Shown here piece by piece: positions 44,897 through 58,887 of a stretch of DNA of 64,000 bases (the stretch's first letter is position 1; every line of letters starts with the position of its first letter). The stretch covers positions 684,501-748,500 of the forward strand of contig OX359200.1 in the NCBI GenBank assembly GCA_947172415.1, in the 5' to 3' direction. This DNA is from Chondrosia reniformis. Taxonomy: Eukaryota > Porifera > Demospongiae > Chondrillida > Chondrillidae. The notes below the pieces were generated by a model, which saw only the letters and a list, made by a program, of their open reading frames with translations, did no database searches and was not told the DNA's origin. Made by a program: the position numbers and the translations under genes.

Positions 44897-47800
44897 TCTC
44901 TCACCATACATTAAATTTGTATAGCAGAATCTAATGTACATTTAGTGCTGTAGCTCTGTCAATTGGAAAGATGTGAAGCTGAAACTTGCTGTCAGCATTC
45001 ACAGACATCCATAAAACATATCCAAAGAGTTTTACAAATTTTGATGTTCACTCATATTTGCCCTATCTCTCACAATACATTAAATTTGTATACAAGAATC
45101 TAATGTACATTTAGTGCTGTAACTCTGTCAATTGGAAAGATGTGGAGCTGAAACTTGCTGTCAGCATTCACAGACATCCTTAAAGCATATCCAAAGAGTT
45201 TTAAAAATTTTGATGTTCACTCATATTTGCCCTATCTCTCACCATACATTAAATTTGTATAGCAGAATCTAATGTACATTTAGTTCAATAACTCTGTCAA
45301 TTGGAAAGATGTGGAGCTGAAACTTGTTGTCAGCATTCACAGACATCCTTAAAGCATATCCAAAGAGTTTTGCAAATTTTGATGTTCACTCATATTTGCC
45401 TTATCTCTCACCATACATTAAATTTGTATAGCAGAATCTAATGTACATTTAGTGCTGTAGCTCTGTCAATTGGAAAGATGTGAAGCTGAAACTTGTTGTC
45501 AGCATTCACAGACATACATAAAGCATATCCAAAGAGTTTTACAAATTTTGATGTTCACTCATTTTTGCCCTATCTCTCACCATACGTACATTAAATTTGT
45601 ATAGCAGAATCTAATGTACATTTAGTGCTGTAACTCTGTCAATTGGAAAGATGTGAAGCTGAAACTTGCTGTCAGCATTCACAGACATCCATAAAACATA
45701 TCCAAAGAGTTTTACAAATTTTGATGTTCACTCATATTTGCCCTATCTCTCACAATACATTAAATTTGTATAGCAGAATCTAATGTACATTTAGTGCTGT
45801 AACTCTGTCAATTGGAAAGATGTGAAGCTGAAACTTGCTGTCAGCATTCACAGACATCCTTAAAGCATATCCAAAGAGTTTTACAAATTTTGATGTTCAC
45901 TCATATTTGCCCTATCTCTCACCATACATTAAATTTGTATACAAGAATCTATTGTACATTTAGTGCTGTAACTCTGTCAATTGGAAAGATGTGAAGCTGA
46001 AACTTGCTGTCAGCATTCACAGACATCCATAAAGCATATCCAAAGAGTTTTACAAATTTTGATGTTCACTCATATTTGCCCTATCTCTCACCATACATTA
46101 AATTTGTATACAAGAATCTAATGTACATTTAGTGCTGTAACTCTGTCAATTGGAAAGATGTGAAGCTGAAACTTGGTGTTAGCATTCACAGACATACATA
46201 AAGCATATCCAAAGAGTTTTACAAATTTTGATGTTCACTCATTTTTGCCCTATCTCTCACCATACATTAAATTTGTATGCAAGAATCTATTGCACATTTA
46301 GTGCTGTAACTCTGTCAATTGGAAAGATGTGAAGCTGAAACTGGCTGTCAGCATTCACAGACATCCTTAAAGCATATCCAAAGAGTTTTAAAAATTTTGA
46401 TGTTCACTCATATTTGCCCTATCTCTCACCATACATTAAATTTGTATACAAGAATCTAATGTACATTTAGTGCTGTAACTCTGTCAATTAGAAAGATGTG
46501 AAGCTGAAACTTGGTGTTAGCATTCACAGACATACATAAAGCATATCCAAAGAGTTTTACAAATTTTGATGTTCACTCATATTTGCCCTATCTCTCACCA
46601 TACATTAAATTTGTATGCAAGAATCTATTGTACATTTAGTGCTGTAACTCTGTCAATTGGAAAGATGTGAAGCTGAAACTTGCTGTCAGCATTCACAGAC
46701 ATCCATAAAACATATCCAAAGAGTTTTACAAATTTTGATGTTCACTCATATTTGCCCTATCTCTCACCATACATTAAATTTGTATACAAGAATCTATTGT
46801 ACATTTAGTGCTGTAACTCTGTCAATTGGAAAGATGTGAAGCTGAAACTTGCTGTCAGCATTCACAGACATCCATAAAGCATATCCAAAGAGTTTTACAA
46901 ATTTTGATGTTCACTCATATTTGCCCTATCTCTCACCATACATTAAATTTGTATACAAGAATCTAATGTACATTTAGTGCTGTAACTCTGTCAATTGGAA
47001 AGATGTGAAGCTGAAACTTGGTGTTAGCATTCACAGACATACATAAAGCATATCCAAAGAGTTTTACAAATTTTGATGTTCACTCATTTTTGCCCTATCT
47101 CTCACCATACATTAAATTTGTATGCAAGAATCTATTGCACATTTAGTGCTGTAACTCTGTCAATTGGAAAGATGTGAAGCTGAAACTGGCTGTCAGCATT
47201 CACAGACATCCATAAAACATATCCAAAGAGTTTTACAAATTTTGATGTTCACTCATATTTGCCCTATCTCTCACCATACATTAAATTTGTATACAAGAAT
47301 CTAATGTACATTTAGTGCTGTAACTCTGTCAATTAGAAAGATGTGAAGCTGAAACTTGGTGTTAGCATTCACAGACATACATAAAGCATATCCAAAGAGT
47401 TTTACAAATTTTGATGTTCACTCATATTTGCCCTATCTCTCACCATACATTAAATTTGTATGCAAGAATCTATTGTACATTTAGTGCTGTAACTCTGTCA
47501 ATTGGAAAGATGTGAAGCTGAAACTTGCTGTCAGCATTCACAGACATCCATAAAACATATCCAAAGAGTTTTACAAATTTTGATGTTCACTCATATTTGC
47601 CCTATCTCTCACCATACATTAAATTTGTATACAAGAATCTAATGTACATTTAGTGCTGTAACTCTGTCAATTGGAAAGATGTGAAGCTGAAACTTGCTGT
47701 CAGCATTCACAGACATCCATAAAGCATATCCAAAGAGTTTTACAAATTTTGATGTTCACTCATATTTGCCCTATCTCTCACCATACATTAAATTTGTATA

Positions 47801-50445
47801 CAAGAATCTAATGTACATTTAGTGCTGTAACTCTGTCAATTAGAAAGATGTGAAGCTGAAACTTGGTGTTAGCATTCACAGACATACATAAAGCATATCC
47901 AAAGAGTTTTACAAATTTTGATGTTCACTCATATTTGCCCTATCTCTCACCATACATTAAATTTGTATGCAAGAATCTATTGTACATTTAGTGCTGTAAC
48001 TCTGTCAATTGGAAAGATGTGAAGCTGAAACTGGCTGTCAGCATTCACAGACATCCATAAAACATATCCAAAGAGTTTTACAAATTTTGATGTTCACTCA
48101 TATTTGCCCTATCTCTCACCATACATTAAATTTGTATACAAGAATCTAATGTACATTTAGTGCTGTAACTCTGTCAATTGGAAAGATGTGAAGCTGAAAC
48201 TTGCTGTCAGCATTCACAGACATCCATAAAGCATATCCAAAGAGTTTTACAAATTTTGATGTTCACTCATATTTGCCCTATCTCTCACCATACATTAAAT
48301 TTGTATACAAGAATCTAATGTACATTTAGTGCTGTAACTCTGTCAATTGGAAAGATGTGAAGCTGAAACTTGGTGTTAGCATTCACAGACATACATAAAG
48401 CATATCCAAAGAGTTTTACAAATTTTGATGTTCACTCATTTTTGCCCTATCTCTCACCATACATTAAATTTGTATGCAAGAATCTATTGCACAGTTAGTG
48501 CTGTAACTCTGTCAATTGGAAAGATGTGAAGCTGAAACTGGCTGTCAGCATTCACAGACATCCATAAAACATATCCAAAGAGTTTTACAAATTTTGATGT
48601 TCACTCATATTTGCCCTATCTCTCACCATACATTAAATTTGTATACAAGAATCTAATGTACATTTAGTGCTGTAACTCTGTCAATTGGAAAGATGTGAAG
48701 CTGAAACTTGCTGTCAGCATTCACAGACATCCTTAAAGCATATCCAAAGAGTTTTACAAATTTTGATGTTCACTCATTTTTGCCCTATCTCTCACCATAC
48801 ATTAAATTTGTATACAAGAATCTAATGTACATTTAGTGCTGTAACTCTGTCAATTGGAAAGATGTGAAGCTGAAACTTGCTGTCAGCATTCACAGACATC
48901 CATAAAACATATCCAAAGAGTTTTACAAATTTTGATGTTCACTCATATTTGCCCTATCTCTCACCATACATTAAATTTGTATACAAGAATCTAATGTACA
49001 TTTAGTGCTGTAACTCTGTCAATTGGAAAGATGTGAAGCTGAAACTTGGTGTTAGCATTCACAGACATCCATAAAACATATCCAAAGAGTTTTACAAATT
49101 TTGATGTTCACTCATATTTGCCCTATCTCTCACCATACATTAAATTTGTATACAAGAATCTAATGTACATTTAGTGCTGTAACTCTGTCAATTGGAAAGA
49201 TGTGAAGCTGAAACTTGCTGTCAGCATTCACAGACATCCATAAAGCATATCCAAAGAGTTTTACAAATTTTGATGTTCACTCATATTTGCCCTATCTCTC
49301 ACCATACATTAAATTTGTATACAAGAATCTAATGTACATTTAGTGCTGTAACTCTGTCAATTGGAAAGATGTGAAGCTGAAACTTGCTGTCAGCATTCAC
49401 AGACATCCTTAAAGCATATCCAAAGAGTTTTACAAATTTTGATGTTCACTCATTTTTGCCCTATCTCTCACCATACATTAAATTTGTATACAAGAATCTA
49501 ATGTACATTTAGTGCTGTAACTCTGTCAATTGGAAAGATGTGAAGCTGAAACTTGCTGTCAGCATTCACAGACATCCATAAAACATATCCAAAGAGTTTT
49601 ACAAATTTTGATGTTCACTCATATTTGCCCTATCTCTCACCATACATTAAATTTGTATACCACAATCTAATTTACATTTAGCGCTGCAACTCTGTCAATT
49701 GGAAAGATATGAAGCTGAAACTTGGTGAAAGTATTCACAGACATCCATAAAACATATCCAAAGAGTTTTGCAAATTATGAATTTCGCTCACATTTGCACT
49801 ATCTCTCACCATACATTAAATTTGTATACAGAATCTAATGTACATTTAGTGTCGTAACTCTGTCATTTGGAAAACTATGAAGGTGAAACTTGGTGACAGC
49901 ATTCACAGACATCTATCAAGTTCATCCAGTGAGTTTCTGAAATCTTGATGTTCACTCACGTTTGCCCTATCCCTCACCATACATTAAATTTGTATACCAG
50001 AATCTAATGTACATTTAGTGCTGCTACTCTGTCAATAGGAACGCTATACTTGGTGTCAGCATTCACAGACATCCATTAAACATATCCAAAGAGTTTTGCA
50101 AATTTTGATGTTCACTCATATTTGCCCTATCTCTCACCATACATTAAATTTGTATACAAGAATCTAATGTACATTTAGTGCTGTAACTCTGTCAATTGGA
50201 AAGATGTGGAGCTGAAACTTGCTGTCAGCATTCACAGACATCCTTAAAGCATATCCAAAGAGTTTTACAAATTTTGATGTTCACTCATATTTGCCCTATC
50301 TCTCACCATACTTTAAATTTGTATACAAGAATCTAATGTACATTTAGTGCCGTAACTCTGTCAATTGGAAAGATATGAAGCTGAAACCTCTTGGCTGTAT
50401 GCACATATAGCTATACAGTATATCCTGCTAGTTTTGTAAAATTTC

Positions 50446-51110
50446 AAAAAAGGATACCCGAGTTACTGCAGATCGAAAAATACCCTATTCTAAAGTATTG
50501 AAGATTCGCCAACCACAAGCGTTTTCATAGGCAATTACTTTATTTAAATAGAAGATAAAACCTTATAATAGTAGGCCTACCTGGACACATCTCTATGGTG
50601 GTTGCGGTTCCCATAGAGGTTGGTAGCGCTTAGACTCTGAAGCTGTCTCCTAATCGGTTGGTGCCATAGAGACGTGCTCACCAATAATCCGGATTTCGGG
50701 GGGGTTCCACGTAATGTGGGATTGGCATCTGATATCTTAGGATTCATATGAGTCGGCCATATCGAGAAGAACTGGTTCTTCTCACGCAAGTGACACCCAA
50801 AGCTCAACTCGGCAGAGCGTTACCACCGATCCCGGCCTCTGAGCGTCGTGGATGGTAGCGTTCGGTATGGTCCAATTTTTTTCCTTTGGAGTTTCTTTAG
50901 CAGTCGATTGGCGATTTTTCACTTTAGCGACATCCATATATTATAATATGGACAGATACTACTTCAAAACAATCAAGTATTACAGAGTGAATATCCATGT
51001 GCATTAAAATCTTTAAAAGCGTTCTCGTCATTCAAATATACATATAAAAGTAACGTATTTTCAATATTCCCTTCTCTAGGTCGGCCATTTATATTATTAC
51101 GAAACTCCCG
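50446..51110 (-). repeat. Non-satellite insert in satellite, copy 1
   Basis: About 660 bp replacing part of a satellite unit. On the minus strand it carries ATGGCCGACC near its start, a lysine-rich frame beginning MDVAKVKNRQ, and a 76-codon frame (50807-50577) ending at a CCAG/GTAGGC donor-like site. Distantly related to 43743-44043. Confidence 0.85.
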
Positions 51111-52420
51111 TACATTAAATTTCTATACAAGAATCTAATGTACATTTAGTGCAATAACTCTGTCAATTGGAAAGATGTGGAGCTGAAACTTGCTGTCAGC
51201 ATTCACAGACATCCTTAAAGCATATCCAAAGAGTTTTACAAATTTTGATGTTCACTCATTTTTGCCCTATCTCTCACCATACATTAAATTTGTATGCAAG
51301 AATCTATTGCACATTTAGTGCTGTAACTCTGTCAATTGGAAAGATGTGAAGCTGAAACTGGCTGTCAGCATTCACAGACATCCATAAAACATATCCAAAG
51401 AGTTTTACAAATTTTGATGTTCACTCATATTTGCCCTATCTCTCACCATACATTAAATTTGTATACCACAATCTAATTTACATTTAGCGCTGCAACTCTG
51501 TCAATTGGAAAGATATGAAGCTGAAACTTGGTGAAAGTATTCACAGACATCCATAAAACATATCCAAAGAGTTTTGCAAATTATGAATTTCGCTCACATT
51601 TGCACTATCTCTCACCATACATTAAATTTGTATACAGAATCTAATGTACATTTAGTGTCGTAACTCTGTCATTTGGAAAACTATGAAGGTGAAACTTGGT
51701 GACAGCATTCACAGACATCTATCAAGTTCATCCAGTGAGTTTCTGAAATCTTGATGTTCACTCACGTTTGCCCTATCCCTCACCATACATTAAATTTGTA
51801 TACCAGAATCTAATGTACATTTAGTGCTGCTACTCTGTCAATAGGAACGCTATACTTGGTGTCAGCATTCACAGACATCCATTAAACATATCCAAAGAGT
51901 TTTGCAAATTTTGATGTTCACTCATATTTGCCCTATCTCTCACCATACATTAAATTTGTATACAAGAATCTAATGTACATTTAGTGCTGTAACTCTGTCA
52001 ATTGGAAAGATGTGGAGCTGAAACTTGCTGTCAGCATTCACAGACATCCTTAAAGCATATCCAAAGAGTTTTACAAATTTTGATGTTCACTCATATTTGC
52101 CCTATCTCTCACCATACATTAAATTTGTATGCAAGAATCTATTGTACATTTAGTGCTGTAACTCTGTCAATTGGAAAGATGTGAAGCTGAAACTTGCTGT
52201 CAGCATTCACAGACATCCATAAAGCATATCCAAAGAGTTTTACAAATTTTGATGTTCACTCATATTTGCCCTATATCTCACCATACTTTAAATTTGTATA
52301 CAAGAATCTAATCTACATTTAGTGCCGTAACTCTGTCAATTGGAAAGATATGAAGCTGAAACCTCTTGGCTGTATGCACATATAGCTATACAGTATATCC
52401 TGCTAGTTTTGTAAAATTTC

Positions 52421-53085
52421 AAAAAAGGATACCCGAGTTACTGCAGATCGAAAAATACCCTATTCTAAAGTATTGAAGATTCGCCAACCACAAGCGTTTT
52501 CATAGGCAATTACTTTATTTAAATAGAAGATAAAACCTTATAATAGTAGGCCTACCTGGACACATCTCTATGGTGGTTGCGGTTCCCATAGAGGTTGGTA
52601 GCGCTTAGACTCTGAAGCTGTCTCCTAATCGGTTGGTGCCATAGAGACGTGCTCACCAATAATCCGGATTTCGGGGGGGTTCCACGTAATGTGGGATTGG
52701 CATCTGATATCTTAGGATTCATATGAGTCGGCCATATCGAGAAGAACTGGTTCTTCTCACGCAAGTGACACCCAAAGCTCAACTCGGCAGAGCGTTACCA
52801 CCGATCCCGGCCTCTGAGCGTCGTGGATGGTAGCGTTCGGTATGGTCCAATTTTTTTCCTTTGGAGTTTCTTTAGCAGTCGATTGGCGATTTTTCACTTT
52901 AGCGACATCCATATATTATAATATGGACAGATACTACTTCAAAACAATCAAGTATTACAGAGTGAATATCCATGTGCATTAAAATCTTTAAAAGCGTTCT
53001 CGTCATTCAAATATACATATAAAAGTAACGTATTTTCAATATTCCCTTCTCTAGGTCGGCCATTTATATTATTACGAAACTCCCG
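52421..53085 (-). repeat. Non-satellite insert, copy 2
   Basis: Near-identical to copy 1, 1975 bp away, inside the higher-order repeat. Confidence 0.9.
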
Positions 53086-54395
53086 TACATTAAATTTCTA
53101 TACAAGAATCTAATGTACATTTAGTGCAATAACTCTGTCAATTGGAAAGATGTGGAGCTGAAACTTGCTGTCAGCATTCACAGACATCCTTAAAGCATAT
53201 CCAAAGAGTTTTACAAATTTTGATGTTCACTCATTTTTGCCCTATCTCTCACCATACATTAAATTTGTATGCAAGAATCTATTGCACATTTAGTGCTGTA
53301 ACTCTGTCAATTGGAAAGATGTGAAGCTGAAACTGGCTGTCAGCATTCACAGACATCCATAAAACATATCCAAAGAGTTTTACAAATTTTGATGTTCACT
53401 CATATTTGCCCTATCTCTCACCATACATTAAATTTGTATACCACAATCTAATTTACATTTAGCGCTGCAACTCTGTCAATTGGAAAGATATGAAGCTGAA
53501 ACTTGGTGAAAGTATTCACAGACATCCATAAAACATATCCAAAGAGTTTTGCAAATTATGAATTTCGCTCACATTTGCACTATCTCTCACCATACATTAA
53601 ATTTGTATACAGAATCTAATGTACATTTAGTGTCGTAACTCTGTCATTTGGAAAACTATGAAGGTGAAACTTGGTGACAGCATTCACAGACATCTATCAA
53701 GTTCATCCAGTGAGTTTCTGAAATCTTGATGTTCACTCACGTTTGCCCTATCCCTCACCATACATTAAATTTGTATACCAGAATCTAATGTACATTTAGT
53801 GCTGCTACTCTGTCAATAGGAACGCTATACTTGGTGTCAGCATTCACAGACATCCATTAAACATATCCAAAGAGTTTTGCAAATTTTGATGTTCACTCAT
53901 ATTTGCCCTATCTCTCACCATACATTAAATTTGTATACAAGAATCTAATGTACATTTAGTGCTGTAACTCTGTCAATTGGAAAGATGTGGAGCTGAAACT
54001 TGCTGTCAGCATTCACAGACATCCTTAAAGCATATCCAAAGAGTTTTACAAATTTTGATGTTCACTCATATTTGCCCTATCTCTCACCATACATTAAATT
54101 TGTATGCAAGAATCTATTGTACATTTAGTGCTGTAACTCTGTCAATTGGAAAGATGTGAAGCTGAAACTTGCTGTCAGCATTCATAGACATCCATAAAGC
54201 ATATCCAAAGAGTTTTGCAAATTTTGATGTTCACTCATATTTGCCCTATATCTCACCATACTTTAAATTTGTATACAAGAATCTAATCTACATTTAGTGC
54301 CGTAACTCTGTCAATTGGAAAGATATGAAGCTGAAACCTCTTGGCTGTATGCACATATAGCTATACAGTATATCCTGCTAGTTTTGTAAAATTTC

Positions 54396-55060
54396 AAAAA
54401 AGGATACCCGAGTTACTGCAGATCGAAAAATACCCTATTCTAAAGTATTGAAGATTCGCCAACCACAAGCGTTTTCATAGGCAATTACTTTATTTAAATA
54501 GAAGATAAAACCTTATAATAGTAGGCCTACCTGGACACATCTCTATGGTGGTTGCGGTTCCCATAGAGGTTGGTAGCGCTTAGACTCTGAAGCTGTCTCC
54601 TAATCGGTTGGTGCCATAGAGACGTGCTCACCAATAATCCGGATTTCGGGGGGGTTCCACGTAATGTGGGATTGGCATCTGATATCTTAGGATTCATATG
54701 AGTCGGCCATATCGAGAAGAACTGGTTCTTCTCACGCAAGTGACACCCAAAGCTCAACTCGGCAGAGCGTTACCACCGATCCCGGCCTCTGAGCGTCGTG
54801 GATGGTAGCGTTCGGTATGGTCCAATTTTTTTCCTTTGGAGTTTCTTTAGCAGTCGATTGGCGATTTTTCACTTTAGCGACATCCATATATTATAATATG
54901 GACAGATACTACTTCAAAACAATCAAGTATTACAGAGTGAATATCCATGTGCATTAAAATCTTTAAAAGCGTTCTCGTCATTCAAATATACATATAAAAG
55001 TAACGTATTTTCAATATTCCCTTCTCTAGGTCGGCCATTTATATTATTACGAAACTCCCG
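54396..55060 (-). repeat. Non-satellite insert, copy 3
   Basis: Near-identical to copies 1 and 2, again at 1975-bp spacing; the satellite variants that follow differ from those after copies 1 and 2 from about 55240. Confidence 0.9.
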
Positions 55061-58000
55061 TACATTAAATTTCTATACAAGAATCTAATGTACATTTAGT
55101 GCAATAACTCTGTCAATTGGAAAGATGTGGAGCTGAAACTTGCTGTCAGCATTCACAGACATCCTTAAAGCATATCCAAAGAGTTTTACAAATTTTGATG
55201 TTCACTCATTTTTGCCCTATCTCTCACCATACATTAAATTTGTATAGCAGAATCTAATGTACATTTAGTGCTGTAACTCTGTCAATTAGAAAGATGTGAA
55301 GCTGAAACTTGGTGTTAGCATTCACAGACATACATAAAGCATATCCAAAGAGTTTTACAAATTTTGATGTTCACTCATATTTGCCCTATCTCTCACCATA
55401 CATTAAATTTGTATGCAAGAATCTATTGTACATTTAGTGCTGTAACTCTGTCAATTGGAAAGATGTGAAGCTGAAACTGGCTGTCAGCATTCACAGACAT
55501 CCATAAAACATATCCAAAGAGTTTTACAAATTTTGATGTTCACTCATATTTGCCCTATCTCTCACCATACGTACAAGAATCTAATGTACATTTAGTGCTG
55601 TAACTCTGTCAATTGGAAAGATGTGAAGCTGAAACTTGCTGTCAGCATTCACAGACATCCATAAAGCATATCCAAAGAGTTTTACAAATTTTGATGTTCA
55701 CTCATATTTGCCCTATCTCTCACCATACATTAAATTTGTATACAAGAATCTAATGTACATTTAGTGCTGTAACTCTGTCAATTGGAAAGATGTGAAGCTG
55801 AAACTTGGTGTTAGCATTCACAGACATACATAAAGCATATCCAAAGAGTTTTACAAATTTTGATGTTCACTCATTTTTGCCCTATCTCTCACCATACATT
55901 AAATTTGTATGCAAGAATCTATTGCACATTTAGTGCTGTAACTCTGTCAATTGGAAAGATGTGAAGCTGAAACTGGCTGTCAGCATTCACAGACATCCTT
56001 AAAGCATATCCAAAGAGTTTTAAAAATTTTGATGTTCACTCATATTTGCCCTATCTCTCACCATACATTAAATTTGTATAGCAGAATCTAATGTACATTT
56101 AGTGCTGTAACTCTGTCAATTGGAAAGATGTGAAGCTGAAACTTGCTGTCAGCATTCACAGACATCCATAAAACATATCCAAAGAGTTTTACAAATTTTG
56201 ATGTTCACTCATATTTGCCCTATCTCTCACCATACATTAAATTTGTATACCACAATCTAATTTACATTTAGCGCTGCAACTCTGTCAATTGGAAAGATAT
56301 GAAGCTGAAACTTGGTGAAAGTATTCACAGACATCCATAAAACATATCCAAAGAGTTTTGCAAATTATGAATTTCGCTCACATTTGCACTATCTCTCACC
56401 ATACATTAAATTTGTATACAGAATCTAATGTACATTTAGTGTCGTAACTCTGTCATTTGGAAAATTATGAAGGTGAAACTTGGTGACAGCATTCACAGAC
56501 ATCTATCAAGTTCATCCAGTGAGTTTCTGAAATCTTGATGTTCACTCACGTTTGCCCTATCCCTCACCATACATTAAATTTGTATACCAGAATCTAATGT
56601 ACATTTAGTGCTGCTACTCTGTCAATAGGAACGCTATACTTGGTGTCAGCATTCACAGACATCCATTAAACATATCCAAAGAGTTTTGCAAATTTTGATG
56701 TTCACTCATATTTGCCCTATCTCTCACCATACATTAAATTTGTATACAAGAATCTAATGTACATTTAGTGCTGTAACTCTGTCAATTGGAAAGATGTACA
56801 TGTGGAGCTGAAACTTGCTGTCAGCATTCACAGACATCCTTAAAGCATATCCAAAGAGTTTTACAAATTTTGATGTTCACTCATATTTGCCCTATCTCTC
56901 ACCATACATTAAATTTGTATGCAAGAATCTATTGTACATTTAGTGCTGTAACTCTGTCAATTGGAAAGATGTGAAGCTGAAACTGGCTGTCAGCATTCAC
57001 AGACATCCATAAAACATATCCAAAGAGTTTTACAAATTTTGATGTTCACTCATATTTGCCCTATCTCTCACCATACATTAAATTTGTATACAAGAATCTA
57101 ATGTACATTTAGTGCTGTAACTCTGTCAATTGGAAAGATGTGAAGCTGAAACTTGCTGTCAGCATTCACAGACATCCATAAAGCATATCCAAAGAGTTTT
57201 ACAAATTTTGATGTTCACTCATATTTGCCCTATCTCTCACCATACATTAAATTTGTATACAAGAATCTAATGTACATTTAGTGCTGTAACTCTGTCAATT
57301 GGAAAGATGTGAAGCTGAAACTTGGTGTTAGCATTCACAGACATACATAAAGCATATCCAAAGAGTTTTACAAATTTTGATGTTCACTCATTTTTGCCCT
57401 ATCTCTCACCATACATTAAATTTGTATGCAAGAATCTATTGCACATTTAGTGCTGTAACTCTGTCAATTGGAAAGATGTGAAGCTGAAACTGGCTGTCAG
57501 CATTCACAGACATCCATAAAACATATCCAAAGAGTTTTACAAATTTTGATGTTCACTCATATTTGCCCTATCTCTCACCATACATTAAATTTGTATACAG
57601 AATCTAATGTACATTTAGTGTCGTAACTCTGTCAATTGGAAAACTATGAAGGTGAAACTTGGTGACAGCATTCACAGACATCTATCAAGTTCATCCAGTG
57701 AGTTTCTGAAATTTTGATGTTCACTCACGTTTGCCCTATCTCTCACCATACATTAATTTTGTATACAGAATCTAATGTACATTTAGTGCTGCAACTCTGT
57801 CAATTGGAAAGCTATGAAGCTGAAACTTGGTGTCAGCATTCACAGACATCCATTAAACATATCCAAAGAGTTTTACAAATTTTGATGTTCACTCATATTT
57901 GCCCTATCTCTCACCATACATTAAATTTGTATAGCAGAATCTAATGTTCATTTAGTGCTGTAACTCTGTCAATTGGAAAGATGTGAAGCTGAAACTTGCT

Positions 58001-58222
58001 GTCAGCATTCACAGACATCCATAAAACATATCCAAAGAGTTTTGCAAATTTTGATGTTCACTCATATTTGCCCTATATCTCACCATACTTTAAATTTGTA
58101 TACAAGAATCTAATGTACATTTAGTGCCGTAACTCTGTCAATTGGAAAGATATGAAGCTGAAACCTCTTGGCTGTATGCACATATAGCTATACAGTATAT
58201 CCTGCTAGTTTTGTAAAATTTC

Positions 58223-58887
58223 AAAAAAGGATACCCGAGTTACTGCAGATCGAAAAATACCCTATTCTAAAGTATTGAAGATTCGCCAACCACAAGCGTT
58301 TTCATAGGCAATTACTTTATTTAAATAGAAGATAAAACCTTATAATAGTAGGCCTACCTGGACACATCTCTATGGTGGTTGCGGTTCCCATAGAGGTTGG
58401 TAGCGCTTAGACTCTGAAGCTGTCTCCTAATCGGTTGGTGCCATAGAGACGTGCTCACCAATAATCCGGATTTCGGGGGGGTTCCACGTAATGTGGGATT
58501 GGCATCTGATATCTTAGGATTCATATGAGTCGGCCATATCGAGAAGAACTGGTTCTTCTCACGCAAGTGACACCCAAAGCTCAACTCGGCAGAGCGTTAC
58601 CACCGATCCCGGCCTCTGAGCGTCGTGGATGGTAGCGTTCGGTATGGTCCAATTTTTTTCCTTTGGAGTTTCTTTAGCAGTCGATTGGCGATTTTTCACT
58701 TTAGCGACATCCATATATTATAATATGGACAGATACTACTTCAAAACAATCAAGTATTACAGAGTGAATATCCATGTGCATTAAAATCTTTAAAAGCGTT
58801 CTCGTCATTCAAATATACATATAAAAGTAACGTATTTTCAATATTCCCTTCTCTAGGTCGGCCATTTATATTATTACGAAACTCCCG
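58223..58887 (-). repeat. Non-satellite insert, copy 4
   Basis: Same insert 3827 bp after copy 3 with the same junctions, so it spread with flanking satellite and not by new insertion. Confidence 0.9.

Larger units (their letters stand above)
50300..55240. repeat. 1975-bp higher-order repeat, about 2.5 copies
   Basis: A block made of satellite variants plus one insert recurs with exact 1975-bp spacing (marker frames at 50577, 52552 and 54527; 51167, 53142; 52002, 53977). Copies differ by only scattered single bases, for example 54184 T against 52209 C. Confidence 0.95.
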